A stretch of DNA of 64,000 nucleotides from DASSNU01 sp035701265 (GCA_035701265.1 DASSNU010000015.1:248001-312000); one strand, 5' to 3'; positions 8,970 to 19,800 are shown, counted from the first letter of the stretch. Translations and numbers: made by a program. The notes: generated by a model not told the origin, from the sequence alone.

Positions 8970-9553
8970 GCTCGCCGCTCCACGTAGAGAGGATGAAGTG
9001 CCACGCGCAGTTTCTGCATTCCGTCGCGAATCCGTGTCTTCACCGTGCCGAGCGGCGCGCCGAGTCGCGCGGCGATCTCGCTCTGGCTCAGCCCGCCGTA
9101 GTAGGCCAACTCGATCGCCTCGCGCTGCGCCGGGGGAAGCTCGCGGAGCGCGGCGGTCACCACGCGGCGGTCGTCCCCCCACTCCGCGCGCGCGGCGGGG
9201 TCGTCTCCGGTCATCGGCTCATCCGCGCCGGCGTCGACGCCCCCCCGCGCGGCGCTCTCCGCGAGACGCACCTGCCGCCCGCGCGCGCGCAATGTATCGA
9301 GAGCGCGGCTCCGGACCATGGTGACGAGCCACGCGCGCACCGACCCGCGGCGCTCGTCGAACCGGCTCGCATCACGCCAGGCGCGCTCCAACACCTCCAG
9401 CACCACGTCCTCCGCATCGGCACGATCTCCCAGCACCCGGTAGGCGAGCGCGAGGAGAAGGTCCGCGTGGCGGTCGTAGAGATCGGTCATCGCCGTCTCG
9501 TCACCGTCGCGGATGCGCGCGATCAGGTCGCCGTCGGCGCTGGACACGGCCAA
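8966..9553 (-). CDS. ECF RNA polymerase sigma factor (SigK-like), 195 aa
   Basis: Contains sigma region 2 (LYDRHADLLLALAYRVLGDRADAEDVVLEVLERAW, with DAEDVV as the core-binding signature and RGSVRAWLVTMVRSRALDTL as the -10 recognition helix). Region 4 reads LRELPPAQREAIELAYYGGLSQSEIAARLG-APLGTVKTRIRDGMQKLR, a helix-turn-helix for the -35 element. The linker is long and acidic. It heads an operon with its overlapping anti-sigma gene, a cupredoxin and an exported helical protein, so these last two are likely regulon members. Confidence 0.93.
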   Translation of the reverse strand: MAVSSADGDLIARIRDGDETAMTDLYDRHADLLLALAYRVLGDRADAEDVVLEVLERAWRDASRFDERRGSVRAWLVTMVRSRALDTLRARGRQVRLAESAARGGVDAGADEPMTGDDPAARAEWGDDRRVVTAALRELPPAQREAIELAYYGGLSQSEIAARLGAPLGTVKTRIRDGMQKLRVALHPLYVERRA

Positions 9554-10066
9554 TAGCGTAGCGCGTGGTGCGGCGCACGGCCAGAGCGACTGCGTGCGGC
9601 GATGTCCGCCCGCTGATCGCTGGTGGTGATCGGCGCATCGATGTGGTCGGCGCCGCTGAGGCGCGCGGTCCAGATCGCCGGAGCTGTGACGGCTAGAGCG
9701 GAGACGGCGGGGGCTCCGCCCAAGGAACGGGGCATCGCGGACTCCGGAAAAGGGGGAGGGGGAACGAGCGTTCGGCTGTTTCCTGGTACGTCCGCTGGCG
9801 CCGGCCGGATTGGTCTTGCGATCGGCTCGCCTGACGGCCCGGCCAAGCTCTCGAGCAGCCGCCGTTGCCCGGCCGGCTGTTGCGTTTCCTCAACATCCAC
9901 AACAGCTTCGCGACAGGGTGGGCGCGCTGCGATCCCCCGGCCGGCGCTCCGTGGGGGGTATAGCTATTGCGTTCTCGCCACGCTCGCCGCGGGGCGGCCC
10001 GAGGAGGGGCTGTCCGGACATCGCGGCGGAGGCCGCGTACCGCGAAGCCCCACCCCACCCGAGCGC
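9554..10066. other. Intergenic region of about 510 bp
   Basis: Divergent spacer between the sigma factor and the glycosyltransferase cluster. The open frame running through it on the plus strand lacks protein-like character (long Gly/Arg/Ser runs) and I reject it as an N-terminal extension. A GTATAGCTATT stretch near 9957 could be a -10 element for the plus-strand cluster, although no good -35 precedes it. Otherwise I see nothing. Confidence 0.35.
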
Positions 10067-11803
10067 ATGCCGACGCACCTTGACTCTCCTGGATCGATGC
10101 CCTCGCCACACATCAGCGAGGTGATCTCCCCCTTCGACGCGAGCGGCGCTTCCACGCCCCTCGATGCATCCGCCGCCAGGCGGCGCGCGCTCGTGCTCGG
10201 GCTCGAGGTGGCGATCGTCGTCGCAGTCGCGCTCGTGCTCCGGAGCATCGGCATCACGCGCGAGCTGGAAGGGGACGAGCTGTACCACGTGCTGGCTGCG
10301 CACAACTACCTGCGGGACGGGACGTTCGCGATCCACGGGGGGGTGTACCACCGGGTGGCCGGCTTCACCTGGCTCGTGGCGCAGATGTTCCGCTTCTTCG
10401 GGGAGGGACCGGTGAGCGCGCGGCTCCCCGCGCTCGTGGGGGGCGTGTTGACGGTGGTGGCGGCGTTTCTCTTCCTACGCTGGGCAGGGTCGCGTACCGG
10501 AGCGTGGGCGGCGGCATTGCTGGTGGCGTTCGACCCCGATCTCATCCGGCTCAGCCAGATGAGTCGCTTCTACACGCTGCAGCACGTGGCGCTCATTCTG
10601 GTGGCCGCGGGTCTGTTCGCCCTCGTGGCCGGCCGCGTGACCACGCGTCCTCGACAGATCGGCGTGGCGGCCGGCATCGTGCTCGCCGCGCTGCTCGCCT
10701 GTTATCTCCAGGTGCTGAGTCTGATCGCGCTCACCGGCATGGGGATCTTCGCGGTGTTCGTGGGCGGCCCTCCGCTTCTGGCGCGGATGTCACCCGTCGC
10801 GCGCCGCTGGACGATCGCAGCCGCCATCGCCGTGGCGATCGCCGGAGTGCTGGCCGTCATGCTCACTCCGATCGGACGGCAACTGCACACGCTGGCCACC
10901 TACTCCGATCTCTGGGGCGCGGCGCAACGCGGCAACGTTCGCTTCTATCACTGGTACCTGGGGGGAAGTTATCCCACGTTCTGGACGCTCTTCCCGCTCG
11001 TGCTCCTCCTGGCGTTCATCGCCCGCCCGCGTGTGGCGTTGCTGGCTGTCTGCGTGTTCGGTTTCAGCCTGGTGCTGCAGTCGCTGCTTGCGTGGAAGTC
11101 GCAACGCTACCTGTCGCCCGCCATGCCGTTCTTCTTCATCCTGGCGGGACTGGCCATCTCGCGCGCGGTTCCCTTCGTGCGCGACGCGTTCGACGCGCTC
11201 ATGCGCATCTTCTGGGTGGAGGGACACGGACGCGGCGCGCGTCTCATCCGGGCGGGGTGGAGCGCGGGGATCGTGCTCTTCATCTTCGCCACGAACAGCG
11301 CGTTCATGGTGACGGTGCGGCAACTGCGCGAGGATCCGGAATACCTGCACCCGGGCGGCCCAACGCCGTCGCTCTCCTGGCGGCACTTCGCGCCCACGCT
11401 CCGCGCGGAGGCCGACAGCGTGCGCACGGTGGTGAGCACGGAGGACCTCGAAGCACTGTACTACGTGGGACGGCTGGACTACGTGTTGGACCGCGACCAC
11501 CTGTACCAGGGCGGCGCGCACCCGGAGTTCACGGTGGATCGCAAGATCGGCGTCCCCATGATCAGCGACACCACGTCCATCCGGCAGCTCATGGCCTGCG
11601 AGCCGAGCGGAGTGATCATCGCCATGCGGTGGGCGATGCAGACCGCGTACAAGGTGCCGCCCGCGACCGCGGCGATGATCCGCTCGGAGATGCGCGAAGT
11701 ACCGCTCCCACCGGAATCGGGGCTGGTCGCATTTCGCTGGGACTCGACCCATGCGGCGAACGCGCCACCCTGCCGCATGCCCGCGCGCGTGAGCCCCAGA
11801 TGA
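10067..11803 (+). CDS. GT39-like (ArnT/PMT type) membrane glycosyltransferase, 578 aa
   Basis: Predicted GT-C fold enzyme of the inner membrane that transfers a sugar from a polyprenyl-phosphate donor. The first lumenal loop contains the expected acidic motif, ITRELEGDELYHVLAAHNYLRDG, and later SRFYTLQHVALILVAAGLFAL with many helices (about 10). A C-terminal periplasmic domain follows (VVSTEDLEALYYVGRLDYVLDRD). The start is uncertain: ATG 10067 and ATG 10097 are both possible, neither with a strong ribosome-binding site. The stop overlaps the next gene (ATGA). With the GT4 and flippase genes behind it, it likely serves surface glycan or glycoprotein synthesis; the acceptor is unknown. Confidence 0.85.
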   Translation: MPTHLDSPGSMPSPHISEVISPFDASGASTPLDASAARRRALVLGLEVAIVVAVALVLRSIGITRELEGDELYHVLAAHNYLRDGTFAIHGGVYHRVAGFTWLVAQMFRFFGEGPVSARLPALVGGVLTVVAAFLFLRWAGSRTGAWAAALLVAFDPDLIRLSQMSRFYTLQHVALILVAAGLFALVAGRVTTRPRQIGVAAGIVLAALLACYLQVLSLIALTGMGIFAVFVGGPPLLARMSPVARRWTIAAAIAVAIAGVLAVMLTPIGRQLHTLATYSDLWGAAQRGNVRFYHWYLGGSYPTFWTLFPLVLLLAFIARPRVALLAVCVFGFSLVLQSLLAWKSQRYLSPAMPFFFILAGLAISRAVPFVRDAFDALMRIFWVEGHGRGARLIRAGWSAGIVLFIFATNSAFMVTVRQLREDPEYLHPGGPTPSLSWRHFAPTLRAEADSVRTVVSTEDLEALYYVGRLDYVLDRDHLYQGGAHPEFTVDRKIGVPMISDTTSIRQLMACEPSGVIIAMRWAMQTAYKVPPATAAMIRSEMREVPLPPESGLVAFRWDSTHAANAPPCRMPARVSPR

Positions 11804-13026
11804 TGGAGGGACGACCGCCGCGATCTCCCGAGATCGGGGTCATCGGTCTGGTGTACCATCCCTGGAGCCGCATGCACGCGACGGTGCACCCGCTGCTGCT
11901 CCGCCTGGCGGACTACTACCACGTGGTGTACGTGGATCCGCCGCACCAGTGGCGCGACGCGTTGCGCCCGCGCACGCCGCTCGACACGAGCGAAGAACAG
12001 CGGACGCACCCGGGCTTTCAGGTGTACCGTCCGGATCGCTGGCTGCCACGATTCTATCGGCCGGCATGGCTTGCCCATCTCACCTTTCGCGCTCGACTGC
12101 GCCGCGCGCGCAGCCTGCTCGCCGCACGCGGATGCCGCCGGTTCGTGCTCTACATCTTCCACCCGCAATTCGCCGGTGCGCTGGATCTCCTGCCGCACGA
12201 TCTGAGCTGTTACCACCTGGAGGACGAATACTCGTTCTCGAGCGAGGAGCAGCCGATCAGCGCGGAGGAGGCGGCGTTGCTCGCGCGGGTGGATCAGGTC
12301 TTCATCCACTCGCGGGCGCTTGTCGCGAAGAAAGGGCAGCTCAATCCGCACACGGCGCAGATACCGAACGGCGTGGATTTCGCCGCATACGCTACGCCGG
12401 TGGACGAGCCCGCCGACCTCGCGCACATCCCACACCCGCGCATAGGCTACACCGGACGCATCAAGCGGCAGCTCGATTGGACGCTCATCGCCGCGCTGGC
12501 CGCACGCAGGCCGGAGTGGTCGTTCGTCTTCGTGGGGGCGGTGAACCAGCATCCGGAGCTCGCCCCCGTGCTGGACGCACTGCGTCGCCGTCCGAACGTA
12601 CACTTCCTGGGCGGCAAGACCACGCGCGAGCTGGCGGCGTACCCGCAGCACTTCGACGTCTGCATCATGCCCTACGTGTTGGACGCATACACCCGCTACA
12701 TCTACCCGCTCAAGCTGCACGAGTATCTCGCGTCCGGGCGTCCGGTGGTGGGGACGCCGATTCCCGCGCTGGAGGAGTTTCACGACGTGGTCGCGGTGGC
12801 GCGCACGCCCGACGAGTGGGATGCCGCGCTCGCCGGGTATCTCGCGCAGCGCGACGATCCGGCGGCGCGCGAGGCGCGGCGTGCGGTGGCGCGCCGGTTC
12901 GACTGGGACGCGCTCACCGCGGAGATCGCGGACACCTTCGCCGCGCGGCTCGGCATCGCTCCGCCGGCACACCCGGTGCGCGACGTGGCAGAACACGAGA
13001 CGCACGCGTGCCGCGCGACGCCGTGA
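11800..13026 (+). CDS. GT4/GT1-type glycosyltransferase, 408 aa
   Basis: GT-B fold enzyme that transfers a sugar from a nucleotide donor in the cytoplasm. N-terminal half starts EIGVIGLVYHPWSRMHATVHPL and includes FVLYIFHPQFAGALDLLPHD; the C-terminal donor-binding half has HPRIGYTGRIKRQLDWTLI, FVFVGAVNQHPE, NVHFLGGKTTRELAAYPQ, and LKLHEYLASGRPVVGTPIPALEEF. The K-L-x-E-Y-x-A-x-G-x-P-V-V motif is the classical GT4 nucleotide-sugar site. The ATG overlaps the stop of the preceding gene, and its own stop overlaps the following gene (GTGA), so the three glycan genes form one coupled operon. Confidence 0.9.
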   Translation: MMEGRPPRSPEIGVIGLVYHPWSRMHATVHPLLLRLADYYHVVYVDPPHQWRDALRPRTPLDTSEEQRTHPGFQVYRPDRWLPRFYRPAWLAHLTFRARLRRARSLLAARGCRRFVLYIFHPQFAGALDLLPHDLSCYHLEDEYSFSSEEQPISAEEAALLARVDQVFIHSRALVAKKGQLNPHTAQIPNGVDFAAYATPVDEPADLAHIPHPRIGYTGRIKRQLDWTLIAALAARRPEWSFVFVGAVNQHPELAPVLDALRRRPNVHFLGGKTTRELAAYPQHFDVCIMPYVLDAYTRYIYPLKLHEYLASGRPVVGTPIPALEEFHDVVAVARTPDEWDAALAGYLAQRDDPAAREARRAVARRFDWDALTAEIADTFAARLGIAPPAHPVRDVAEHETHACRATP

Positions 13027-14576
13027 CCGGCCCCCCCACCCCAACCGCCTGGTCCGACACCGCCGGCCCCGGACACAGCGAGAGCGCGCTTCCGCCGAGC
13101 CCGGTCGTCACGCCGGCGCAGGAGGATGCCGCGCGGCAGCTCGACCGCTCGCTCGCGCACGGCATCGCGTGGACGGCGGGGGTCAAGTGGCTGTCGCAGA
13201 TCCTCTCCTGGGCGGCGACGCTCATCGTGGCGCGCCTGCTCACGCCGGAAGACTACGGGCTGGTGGCCATGGCCACCGTCTTCCTCGGCCTCATCGATCT
13301 CGTGAACGAGTTCGGCGTCGGGCTCGCGATCGTGCAGCACCGCAATCTCTCGGACGACCAGATCGCGCAGATCAACGGCTTTTCCGTCATGATCGGCGTG
13401 GGCGCGACCGCGCTCGCCTGCGCGGCCGCGTGGCCTCTGGCCGCGATCTACGATCAGCCGAAGCTCGTGGGCGTGGTGCTCGCGCTCAGCGCCAACTTCT
13501 TCATCGTCTCCTTTCGCGATGTGCCGCTCGCGCTGTTGCAGCGCGATCTCAAGTTCCGCACGGTGGCGGTGAACGAGGCGGTGCAGGCCACGGTGCTGTC
13601 GGTGGCGATGGTGGCGCTCGCCGCGGCCGGCTTTCGCTACTGGACGCTCGTGTTCGGCGGCCTGTTGAGCGGGCTCCTCTCGACCGTGCTCGCCTACGTG
13701 CAGCGCCCGCACCGTCTGGCGTGGCCGCGACTCCGGCGCATCCGCGAGGCCGTCACCTTCGGAAGCCACATCGTGGGTTCGCGCGTGGGGTGGTACATCT
13801 ACTCCAACGCCGATTTCTTCATCGCCGGCAAAGTGCTCGGCAAGGCGGCATTGGGCGCGTACTCGTTCGGGTGGGAGATCGCCAGCATCCCGGTGCAGAA
13901 GGTCTCCGCCATCGTCGGGCGCGTCACGCCGTCCATCTTCTCCGCGGTGCAGGAGGACAACGCCGCGTTGCGACGCTATCTCACCAGCATCACGGGGGGG
14001 ATCGCGTTGATCACCATGCCCGCCGCGCTGGGGACGGCGGTGATCGCGCGCGAGTTCGTGCTGCTCGCGCTCGGCCCCACCTGGAGCGGCGCCGTGGTTC
14101 CGCTCCAGTTGCTCGCGCTCTACGCCGGCTTCCGCTCCATCACCACGTTGCTTCCGCAGCTCGCGCAGGCAACCGGGCTCTCGCGCTTCGGGATGAAGAA
14201 CGCGTTCTTCTCGGCGGTCGTGATGCCGGTGGCGTTCTACCTGGGGAGTCGCTGGGGGACGGCGGGAATCGCCGGCGCGTGGGTGGTGGCGTATCCGTTC
14301 GTCATGCTCCCGCTCTACTGGGTGGTGTTCCGGCGCATCGAGATGCCCGCGTGGGCGTACGTGAAGGCAGTCTGGCCGGCGGCGAGCAGCGCGGTGCTGA
14401 TGGCGGTGGGCGTGTGGGTGTTGCGGCACGAGCTCCCCATCGCGTGGCCGCTCGCGGTGCGGTTCGCGCTGCTGGTGCTGACCGGCGCCGTGCTGTACGC
14501 GGGCTGCGTCTTCGTCTTCCACCGGGAGCAGGCGCGTGCGATTCCGAGCCTGCTCCGCACCTTTCGCAACGGGTGA
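13023..14576 (+). CDS. Oligosaccharide flippase (Wzx/PST, MATE-like), 517 aa
   Basis: Start is GTG 13023, overlapping the previous stop. After a ~40-residue Pro/Thr-rich cytoplasmic leader come about 12-14 helices of the polysaccharide transporter type: GVKWLSQILSWAATLIVARLLTPEDYGLVAMATVF, LVNEFGVGLAIVQHRNLSDDQIAQINGF, then YIYSNADFFIAGKVLGKAALGAYSFGWEIASIPV. These are textbook Wzx/PST signatures, which flip lipid-linked sugar units across the inner membrane. It closes the three-gene glycan operon, so the repeat unit made by the upstream transferases is the likely cargo. Confidence 0.93.
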   Translation: MTGPPTPTAWSDTAGPGHSESALPPSPVVTPAQEDAARQLDRSLAHGIAWTAGVKWLSQILSWAATLIVARLLTPEDYGLVAMATVFLGLIDLVNEFGVGLAIVQHRNLSDDQIAQINGFSVMIGVGATALACAAAWPLAAIYDQPKLVGVVLALSANFFIVSFRDVPLALLQRDLKFRTVAVNEAVQATVLSVAMVALAAAGFRYWTLVFGGLLSGLLSTVLAYVQRPHRLAWPRLRRIREAVTFGSHIVGSRVGWYIYSNADFFIAGKVLGKAALGAYSFGWEIASIPVQKVSAIVGRVTPSIFSAVQEDNAALRRYLTSITGGIALITMPAALGTAVIAREFVLLALGPTWSGAVVPLQLLALYAGFRSITTLLPQLAQATGLSRFGMKNAFFSAVVMPVAFYLGSRWGTAGIAGAWVVAYPFVMLPLYWVVFRRIEMPAWAYVKAVWPAASSAVLMAVGVWVLRHELPIAWPLAVRFALLVLTGAVLYAGCVFVFHREQARAIPSLLRTFRNG

Positions 14577-14639
14577 TCGCGCCCGACCGCGCGAGAGGAG
14601 CGGAACACAATAGGTGAAGACGGCGGACGCTCGGCGGCG

Positions 14640-15587
14640 CTACGACGATGAGCGCTCCAGCGCAGCGCGATCCCAGCGCCCCAGATCGGCGGCCGCAGCA
14701 TACGACGACTGCAGGAACTGGCCGAGGAGCGCGTCGGGATCGCGGGCTTGCCGAACAGCGTCGTACGGGAGCAGCCACTCGCGTAGCTCGCTGTGGTAGT
14801 ACGCCGTTCCCTCGGGTGCCACGCGGGCGTCGGCGTAGCCTGCCGGCTCGGGGTACGTATACGCGTAGAACGCGGGCTCCGTCACCGCGCCTCCCCCGGG
14901 CCACCACCCCGCGCTCGCGCACTCGTGCGAGTACGCTTCGCGCGTGACCCAATCGGCCAGGTGGGGAATGCCGCCCGGATGCGGCGGCGCCGTGCGCCCC
15001 GAGAAGCGTGTGCACGCCAGATCGAAGCTCCCCCAGAAGAAGTGCACCGGGCTGCACTTTCCCAGAAACTGTCCGCGGAAGGTGGCCATCGCGCGATGCG
15101 CCTGCACGAGCGCGCGCCAGCAGCGCGTGACCGCGTCGGGGTCGTACTCCGCGTGCACGCGATCCTCGTCGAAGGGAATCACCTCCACCAGCTCGCACGG
15201 GACGGGATTGATGACCACGTCCATGTCCATGCGCCGGAGCATGTCCCGGTACTGCTCGTAGAACTCGGCCACCGAGCGCGGTTGCAGCGGGATGGTGCGC
15301 ACGGCGCCATCACTCGCGCGCGCCACGAGCTGGTGATCGATGAAGTCGAATTCGATCTCCAGCGAGCGCGTATCGTGCGGCATGGCGGACGTGGTGAGCC
15401 CGCGGCTGGTGACGTAGAGCGTCACCTGCCACCAGTGGTTCTGCATCGGCGCGAGCGCGAGCCGTGTCTTGCCGACGATCTGCGTCCAGAGATGCAGCGT
15501 CTGCTGCGTCCCCTGCCACTCCGCGAGTGGGAGCGCCGGCCACGCCGCGTGGCCGGACGCGTCTGGCTGCACTGCCGGTTGTGCCAT
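14640..15587 (-). CDS. DUF5996 family protein, 315 aa
   Basis: The ATG at 15587 follows a strong GGAGGAA site about 9 nt upstream, so I reject the longer frame. Soluble, no signal peptide. Recognisable DUF5996 stretches: WPALPLAEWQGTQQTLHLWTQIVGK near the N-terminus, HWWQVTLYVTSRGLTTSAMP, then LEIEFDFIDHQLV, and a C-terminal half with SPVHFFWGSFDLACTRFSGR and WWPGGGAVTEPAFYAYTYPEP. Conserved tryptophans and histidines suggest ligand binding, but no activity is known to me. It is convergent with the glycan operon. Confidence 0.85.
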   Translation of the reverse strand: MAQPAVQPDASGHAAWPALPLAEWQGTQQTLHLWTQIVGKTRLALAPMQNHWWQVTLYVTSRGLTTSAMPHDTRSLEIEFDFIDHQLVARASDGAVRTIPLQPRSVAEFYEQYRDMLRRMDMDVVINPVPCELVEVIPFDEDRVHAEYDPDAVTRCWRALVQAHRAMATFRGQFLGKCSPVHFFWGSFDLACTRFSGRTAPPHPGGIPHLADWVTREAYSHECASAGWWPGGGAVTEPAFYAYTYPEPAGYADARVAPEGTAYYHSELREWLLPYDAVRQARDPDALLGQFLQSSYAAAADLGRWDRAALERSSS

Positions 15588-15722
15588 GCTCACGTTCCTC
15601 CGCTCACGATCCTGCGCTCGTGTTCCTGCGCGCGTGCCTGCGTCGTCTTCATGCGCACTGCGTGTCACGCCGTGTGTCGCGCCGCGTTCCGAGCGGGCGC
15701 GGCGCGCTGCGCCAGGCAGACG

Positions 15723-16757
15723 CTACGGATCGAGCTCCAGCACGGTGAATGAGCCCGGTACCATTGGCGGGCGCCGCGACGGCGCACCCGCGCTCGCTGC
15801 CGGCGGCGGGCCGAACTCCGCCGTGACGGTGTATACGCGGTGCGAACCCTCGTCCAGCGACATCGTGCGTGCGCCACGCTGCGTGGGGACGTTGCCGAGG
15901 ACGGTGAATCTGGTTGGAGAGTCCTCGTGCACCACGGTGAGCGTGCCGGCGCCGTTGCTCGTGAAGGCAAGTCCGGTGCCCGGGTCGAACGCCGCACCAT
16001 CCACGCCGGCGCCGATGGGAAGCGTGGCGACCACGGCACCCGTCCGATAGTTGACCACCGCCATGGTGCGCGATCCGCCGCACCCCAGGAAGAGCAGCGC
16101 GTGCGCGCGGTCGATTCCCTGGCCGGTGGGCTCCTCACACCCGTGCACCGGCCATCGCGCCTGCACCGCCAGCGTGCGCGCGTCGAACGCCACCACTTCG
16201 CCCGTGTCCTCGATGTTCACGAAGATGCGCCCGTGCCCATCGTGGCTCGCCGCCTCCGGCTTGCCACCCAGCGGCACGGTGCCGACGATGGCTCCCGACG
16301 CGGCGTCGATGGCCGTCGCGTCCCCACTCCGCCCGTTGAAGGTGAAGACGCGCCGCGTCGTGGGGTCGTAGAGGATCGCATCGGGGTTGGCGCCGGTGCC
16401 ATGGACGACGCCGATCGTGGCGAGCGTGGCGTAGTCGAAGATGGTGACGCTGGAGTCGCGCCCGTTGCTCGTGAATCCGCGCCCCAGCTCCGGCGCCAGC
16501 GCCACGCCGTGCACGCCAGGCGTGTTCGCGATGTCGGCGATCACGCTGTCCCGGTCGGTGTCGACCACCATCACGTGCGTCCCGCGCGAGACGAACAAGC
16601 GATGTCGCGGCGCATCGATCACCACGTAGTCCCACCCTCCCTCGCCGCCGATTGTGACGCGCTTCGCCACGTGGTAGCTGGTGGACTGCGCCGCCGCCGC
16701 GGACGCGACCACCAGCGCGGCACTCAACATGGAAAGAACATGTACGGAACGGGACAT
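15723..16757 (-). CDS. YncE-like beta-propeller secreted protein, 344 aa
   Basis: ATG 16757 lies after GGAGGT and opens a signal peptide (MSRSVHVLSMLSAALVVASA, cleavage near AAAQ). The mature protein is built of about seven propeller blades with the recurring pattern hhh-D-x-x-x-x-x-hhh-hh: for example LFVSRGTHVMVVDTDRDSVI, IFVNIEDTGEVVAFDARTLA, and LAFTSNGAGTLTVVHEDSP. YncE-type proteins are periplasmic and of unclear role. It lies 57 bp downstream of the RND gene on the same strand and may be co-transcribed, though nothing links it functionally to efflux. Confidence 0.85.
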   Translation of the reverse strand: MSRSVHVLSMLSAALVVASAAAAQSTSYHVAKRVTIGGEGGWDYVVIDAPRHRLFVSRGTHVMVVDTDRDSVIADIANTPGVHGVALAPELGRGFTSNGRDSSVTIFDYATLATIGVVHGTGANPDAILYDPTTRRVFTFNGRSGDATAIDAASGAIVGTVPLGGKPEAASHDGHGRIFVNIEDTGEVVAFDARTLAVQARWPVHGCEEPTGQGIDRAHALLFLGCGGSRTMAVVNYRTGAVVATLPIGAGVDGAAFDPGTGLAFTSNGAGTLTVVHEDSPTRFTVLGNVPTQRGARTMSLDEGSHRVYTVTAEFGPPPAASAGAPSRRPPMVPGSFTVLELDP

Positions 16758-16813
16758 CCGATCCGACCTCCGGTGGACAATGGTGCGCATACGGCCTCCG
16801 TGCGCCGTGTGCC

Positions 16814-19800
16814 TCAGCGCGTGCGCGCGAGCGTGTAGTCGCGCCCACGGATGGCGACGAGGAGCGTGGGCACCAGATAGAGCGTGATGGGGGTGGAGAG
16901 CGCCAGCCCGCCGATCACCGCCAGCGCGAGCGGCTTCTGCAGCTCGCTCCCGGCGCCCAGCCCGAGCGCGAGCGGAAGCAGCCCGAACAACGTGCACAGC
17001 GTGGTCATGAGGATGGGACGCAACCGGATGCGCGCCGCCTCGCGGATGGCCTCCTCCAGCGGTAATCCATCGCTCCGCATCCGGCGCCGCGTGAAGTCCA
17101 GCAGGATGATCCCGTTCTTCACGATCAGTCCGACCAGCAGGATGAGCCCCATGAACGACGCGACGTTGAGCGCGGTACCGGTGATGAGCAGGAGGAGCAT
17201 GGCCCCCACGAAGGAGAGCGGCGCGGCCAGCAGCACGATGAGCGGCTCCACGAACGATTCGAACTGGATCACCATCACCGCCACCACGCTCAGCGCGGCG
17301 ATCGCCAGCACGAGCAGCAACGCACGGAACGCCGCCTGCTGGCTGGCGTACTGGCCGGCGATCTCCACGCGCACCCCCGCCGGCGGCGGGGTGGCGGCGA
17401 TGACCGCGCGCACATCGCGCATGACATCGCCCAGCGCGCGCTCGCTGATGTCGGCGGTGACGTCGACCATCTGCTGTTGATTCTCGCGCAGCAGCTCGGA
17501 GCGCGTATCTGCGGCGTGAAAGTGCGCCACGGTGGCCAGCGGCACGGTGGCGTGCGTGTCGGGCGAGAGGATCGGCAGCGTGCCGAGGCGGAGCGGATCG
17601 TAGCGCACCGAATCCGGCGCGCGCACGCGGACGCCCACCGTCCGATCGTCCAGCTGCACCACACCGGCATCCACGCCGAGTAAGGCGCCGGCCACGTCGC
17701 GACTCACCTCGTCGGGGGTGAGCCCGGCCCGATTCGCCTCGCCGGCGTCGATGTGCATCTGCAGGTCCGCGCTCGGCTCGGCGACGCCGTCGTACACGTC
17801 CTCCAGTCCATCCACCCGCTCCAGCCGCTCCCCCAACTGCGAGCCGTATCGCTCGAGCGCGTCGAGGTCGGAACCGAAGAGCTTGATCTCCACCGGACTC
17901 GCCGCCCCCGCCAGATCGTTGATGACATCGGAGAGGATCTGGACGAACTCGATGCGGAGCCGCGGCACCGCGCGCTCGATGCGCGCGCGCACGTCGTCGA
18001 TCACCTCGAAGCTCGATCGGTCGCGCGACCCGGCCGGGGCGAGACGGACGACGATGTCGCCGCTGTTCTGCTCCGTGGCGAAGAGTCCGAGCTCGGCGCC
18101 CGTGCGGCGCGACGTTCCCACCACCTCCGGTGTGGAGGCGAGGATCCCTTCCACGGTGTGCAGCATCCGGTCGGTCTCGTCGAGCGCCGTACCGCCGGGG
18201 CTCACGTAGTCCAGCACGAAAGCGCCCTCGTCCATCTCAGGGAGAAACCCCGTGCCCAGGAAGCGATGCACCAGAATGCCCGCCGCGAGGAGCGCCACCG
18301 CCACGAACGCCATCCGCCGGGGGTGGTGCAGCATGGCGCCGAGCGACCGCTCGTACCGCTCGGACAGCGCATCGACCGCGCACCCCACGCGCGCCAGGAA
18401 CCGCTGCGCACGCCCGCGCATGTCTGCCCTGGCGACCGGCCGCTCCGCGCCGGCAGCGCGTCCTGCGTTCTGCGCCGGCGTCACGTCCGGCTCGTCCGCG
18501 CCTTCGATGAGAAACTGCGCGCTGAGCAGCGGGATGATCGTGAGCGCGAGCACCAGCGACACGAGCACGGCGATGGTGAGCGTGATCGACAGCGCATGAA
18601 AGAACTGCCCTTCCACGCCGGTGAGCAGGCTGAGCGGAAGAAAGACGACCACCGTGGTGATCGTGGACGTGGTCACCGGCCAGAGCAGCTCGCGCACCGC
18701 GTCCACCACGGCAGCGCGGCGGTCCGCCGTGAAGCGTCTGTGGCGGACGATGTTCTCCGTCACCACCACGGCATCGTCGATCACGAGACCGATGGCGATC
18801 GCCATGGCCCCCAACGTCATGAGGTTGAAGCTCTGCCCCACGCGCGACATCACGAATACCGTGATGGCCATCGTGAGCGGAATGGACGACGCGCTGATCG
18901 CCGTGATGCGCGCGTGGCGGAGAAACGCGAGCAGGACGAGCACGGCCAGCACCGCGCCCACGAGCATCGCATCGCGTACGGACTTCACGGCGTCGCGCAC
19001 CAGCGCCGCCTGATCGTAGACCGGCCGCAGGTGTACGCCGGGCGGGAGCGTGGGCGCCACGGCGCGCGCGATGGCCGCCACGCTGTCGGCGATCGCGAGC
19101 GTGTTGCCGCTCGTCTGGCGCGTGACGTTGATGAGCGCCGCCGGACGGCCGTCGCCGGCGATGATCCGGAGCCGGTCTCCCGTCCCCACCGTCACTGTCG
19201 CCAGATCGCGGACACGCAGCCCGTGAGCGACCACGACGTTCGCGATGTCGTCCGCGGAGTGCGCCTCGGCGGTGGTGACGACGAGGTACTGCTTGTAGCT
19301 GGACGGCACGCGTCCCACCGCGGCTGCCGTCGTCGCGTTGCGAATGGCGTCCGCCAGATCGGCGTACGTCATCCCCTGCGCGGCGAGGCGCGCGGGATCG
19401 GCCACCACCTCGATCTCGCGCACGGTGCTCGCCATCACGTCCACCCGCCCCACGCCGGGCACGCGCGAAATGAGCGGGCGGAGCTGATACTGCGCGATGT
19501 CGTACAACGCCGGCGCGTCGCCCCCCTCCACGTTGTACGAGAGAATGGGGAAGAGCGATGGGAGCAGACGCTCGACCTCGATGTCGAGATCGGGCGGGAG
19601 ATCGGAGCGCACCTGGTTCACGCGCGCCTGCACCTGCTGCAGTGCGTACTGCATGTCGGTACGCGGCGCGAAGGTCACGTTCACCTCCGCGCCGCCGCGG
19701 ATGGAGCGCGATTGCACGCGCGTCACGCCGGGCACAACGCTCACCGCCTCTTCGATGGGACGCGTGATGCCGAACATCACCTGGCGGGGCCCCAGCGCGG

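Noticed and set aside
9623..10066. ~150-residue N-terminal extension of the GT39-like gene
   Set aside because: No family sequence in the extension; it contains Gly/Ser/Arg runs and covers a promoter-like stretch.
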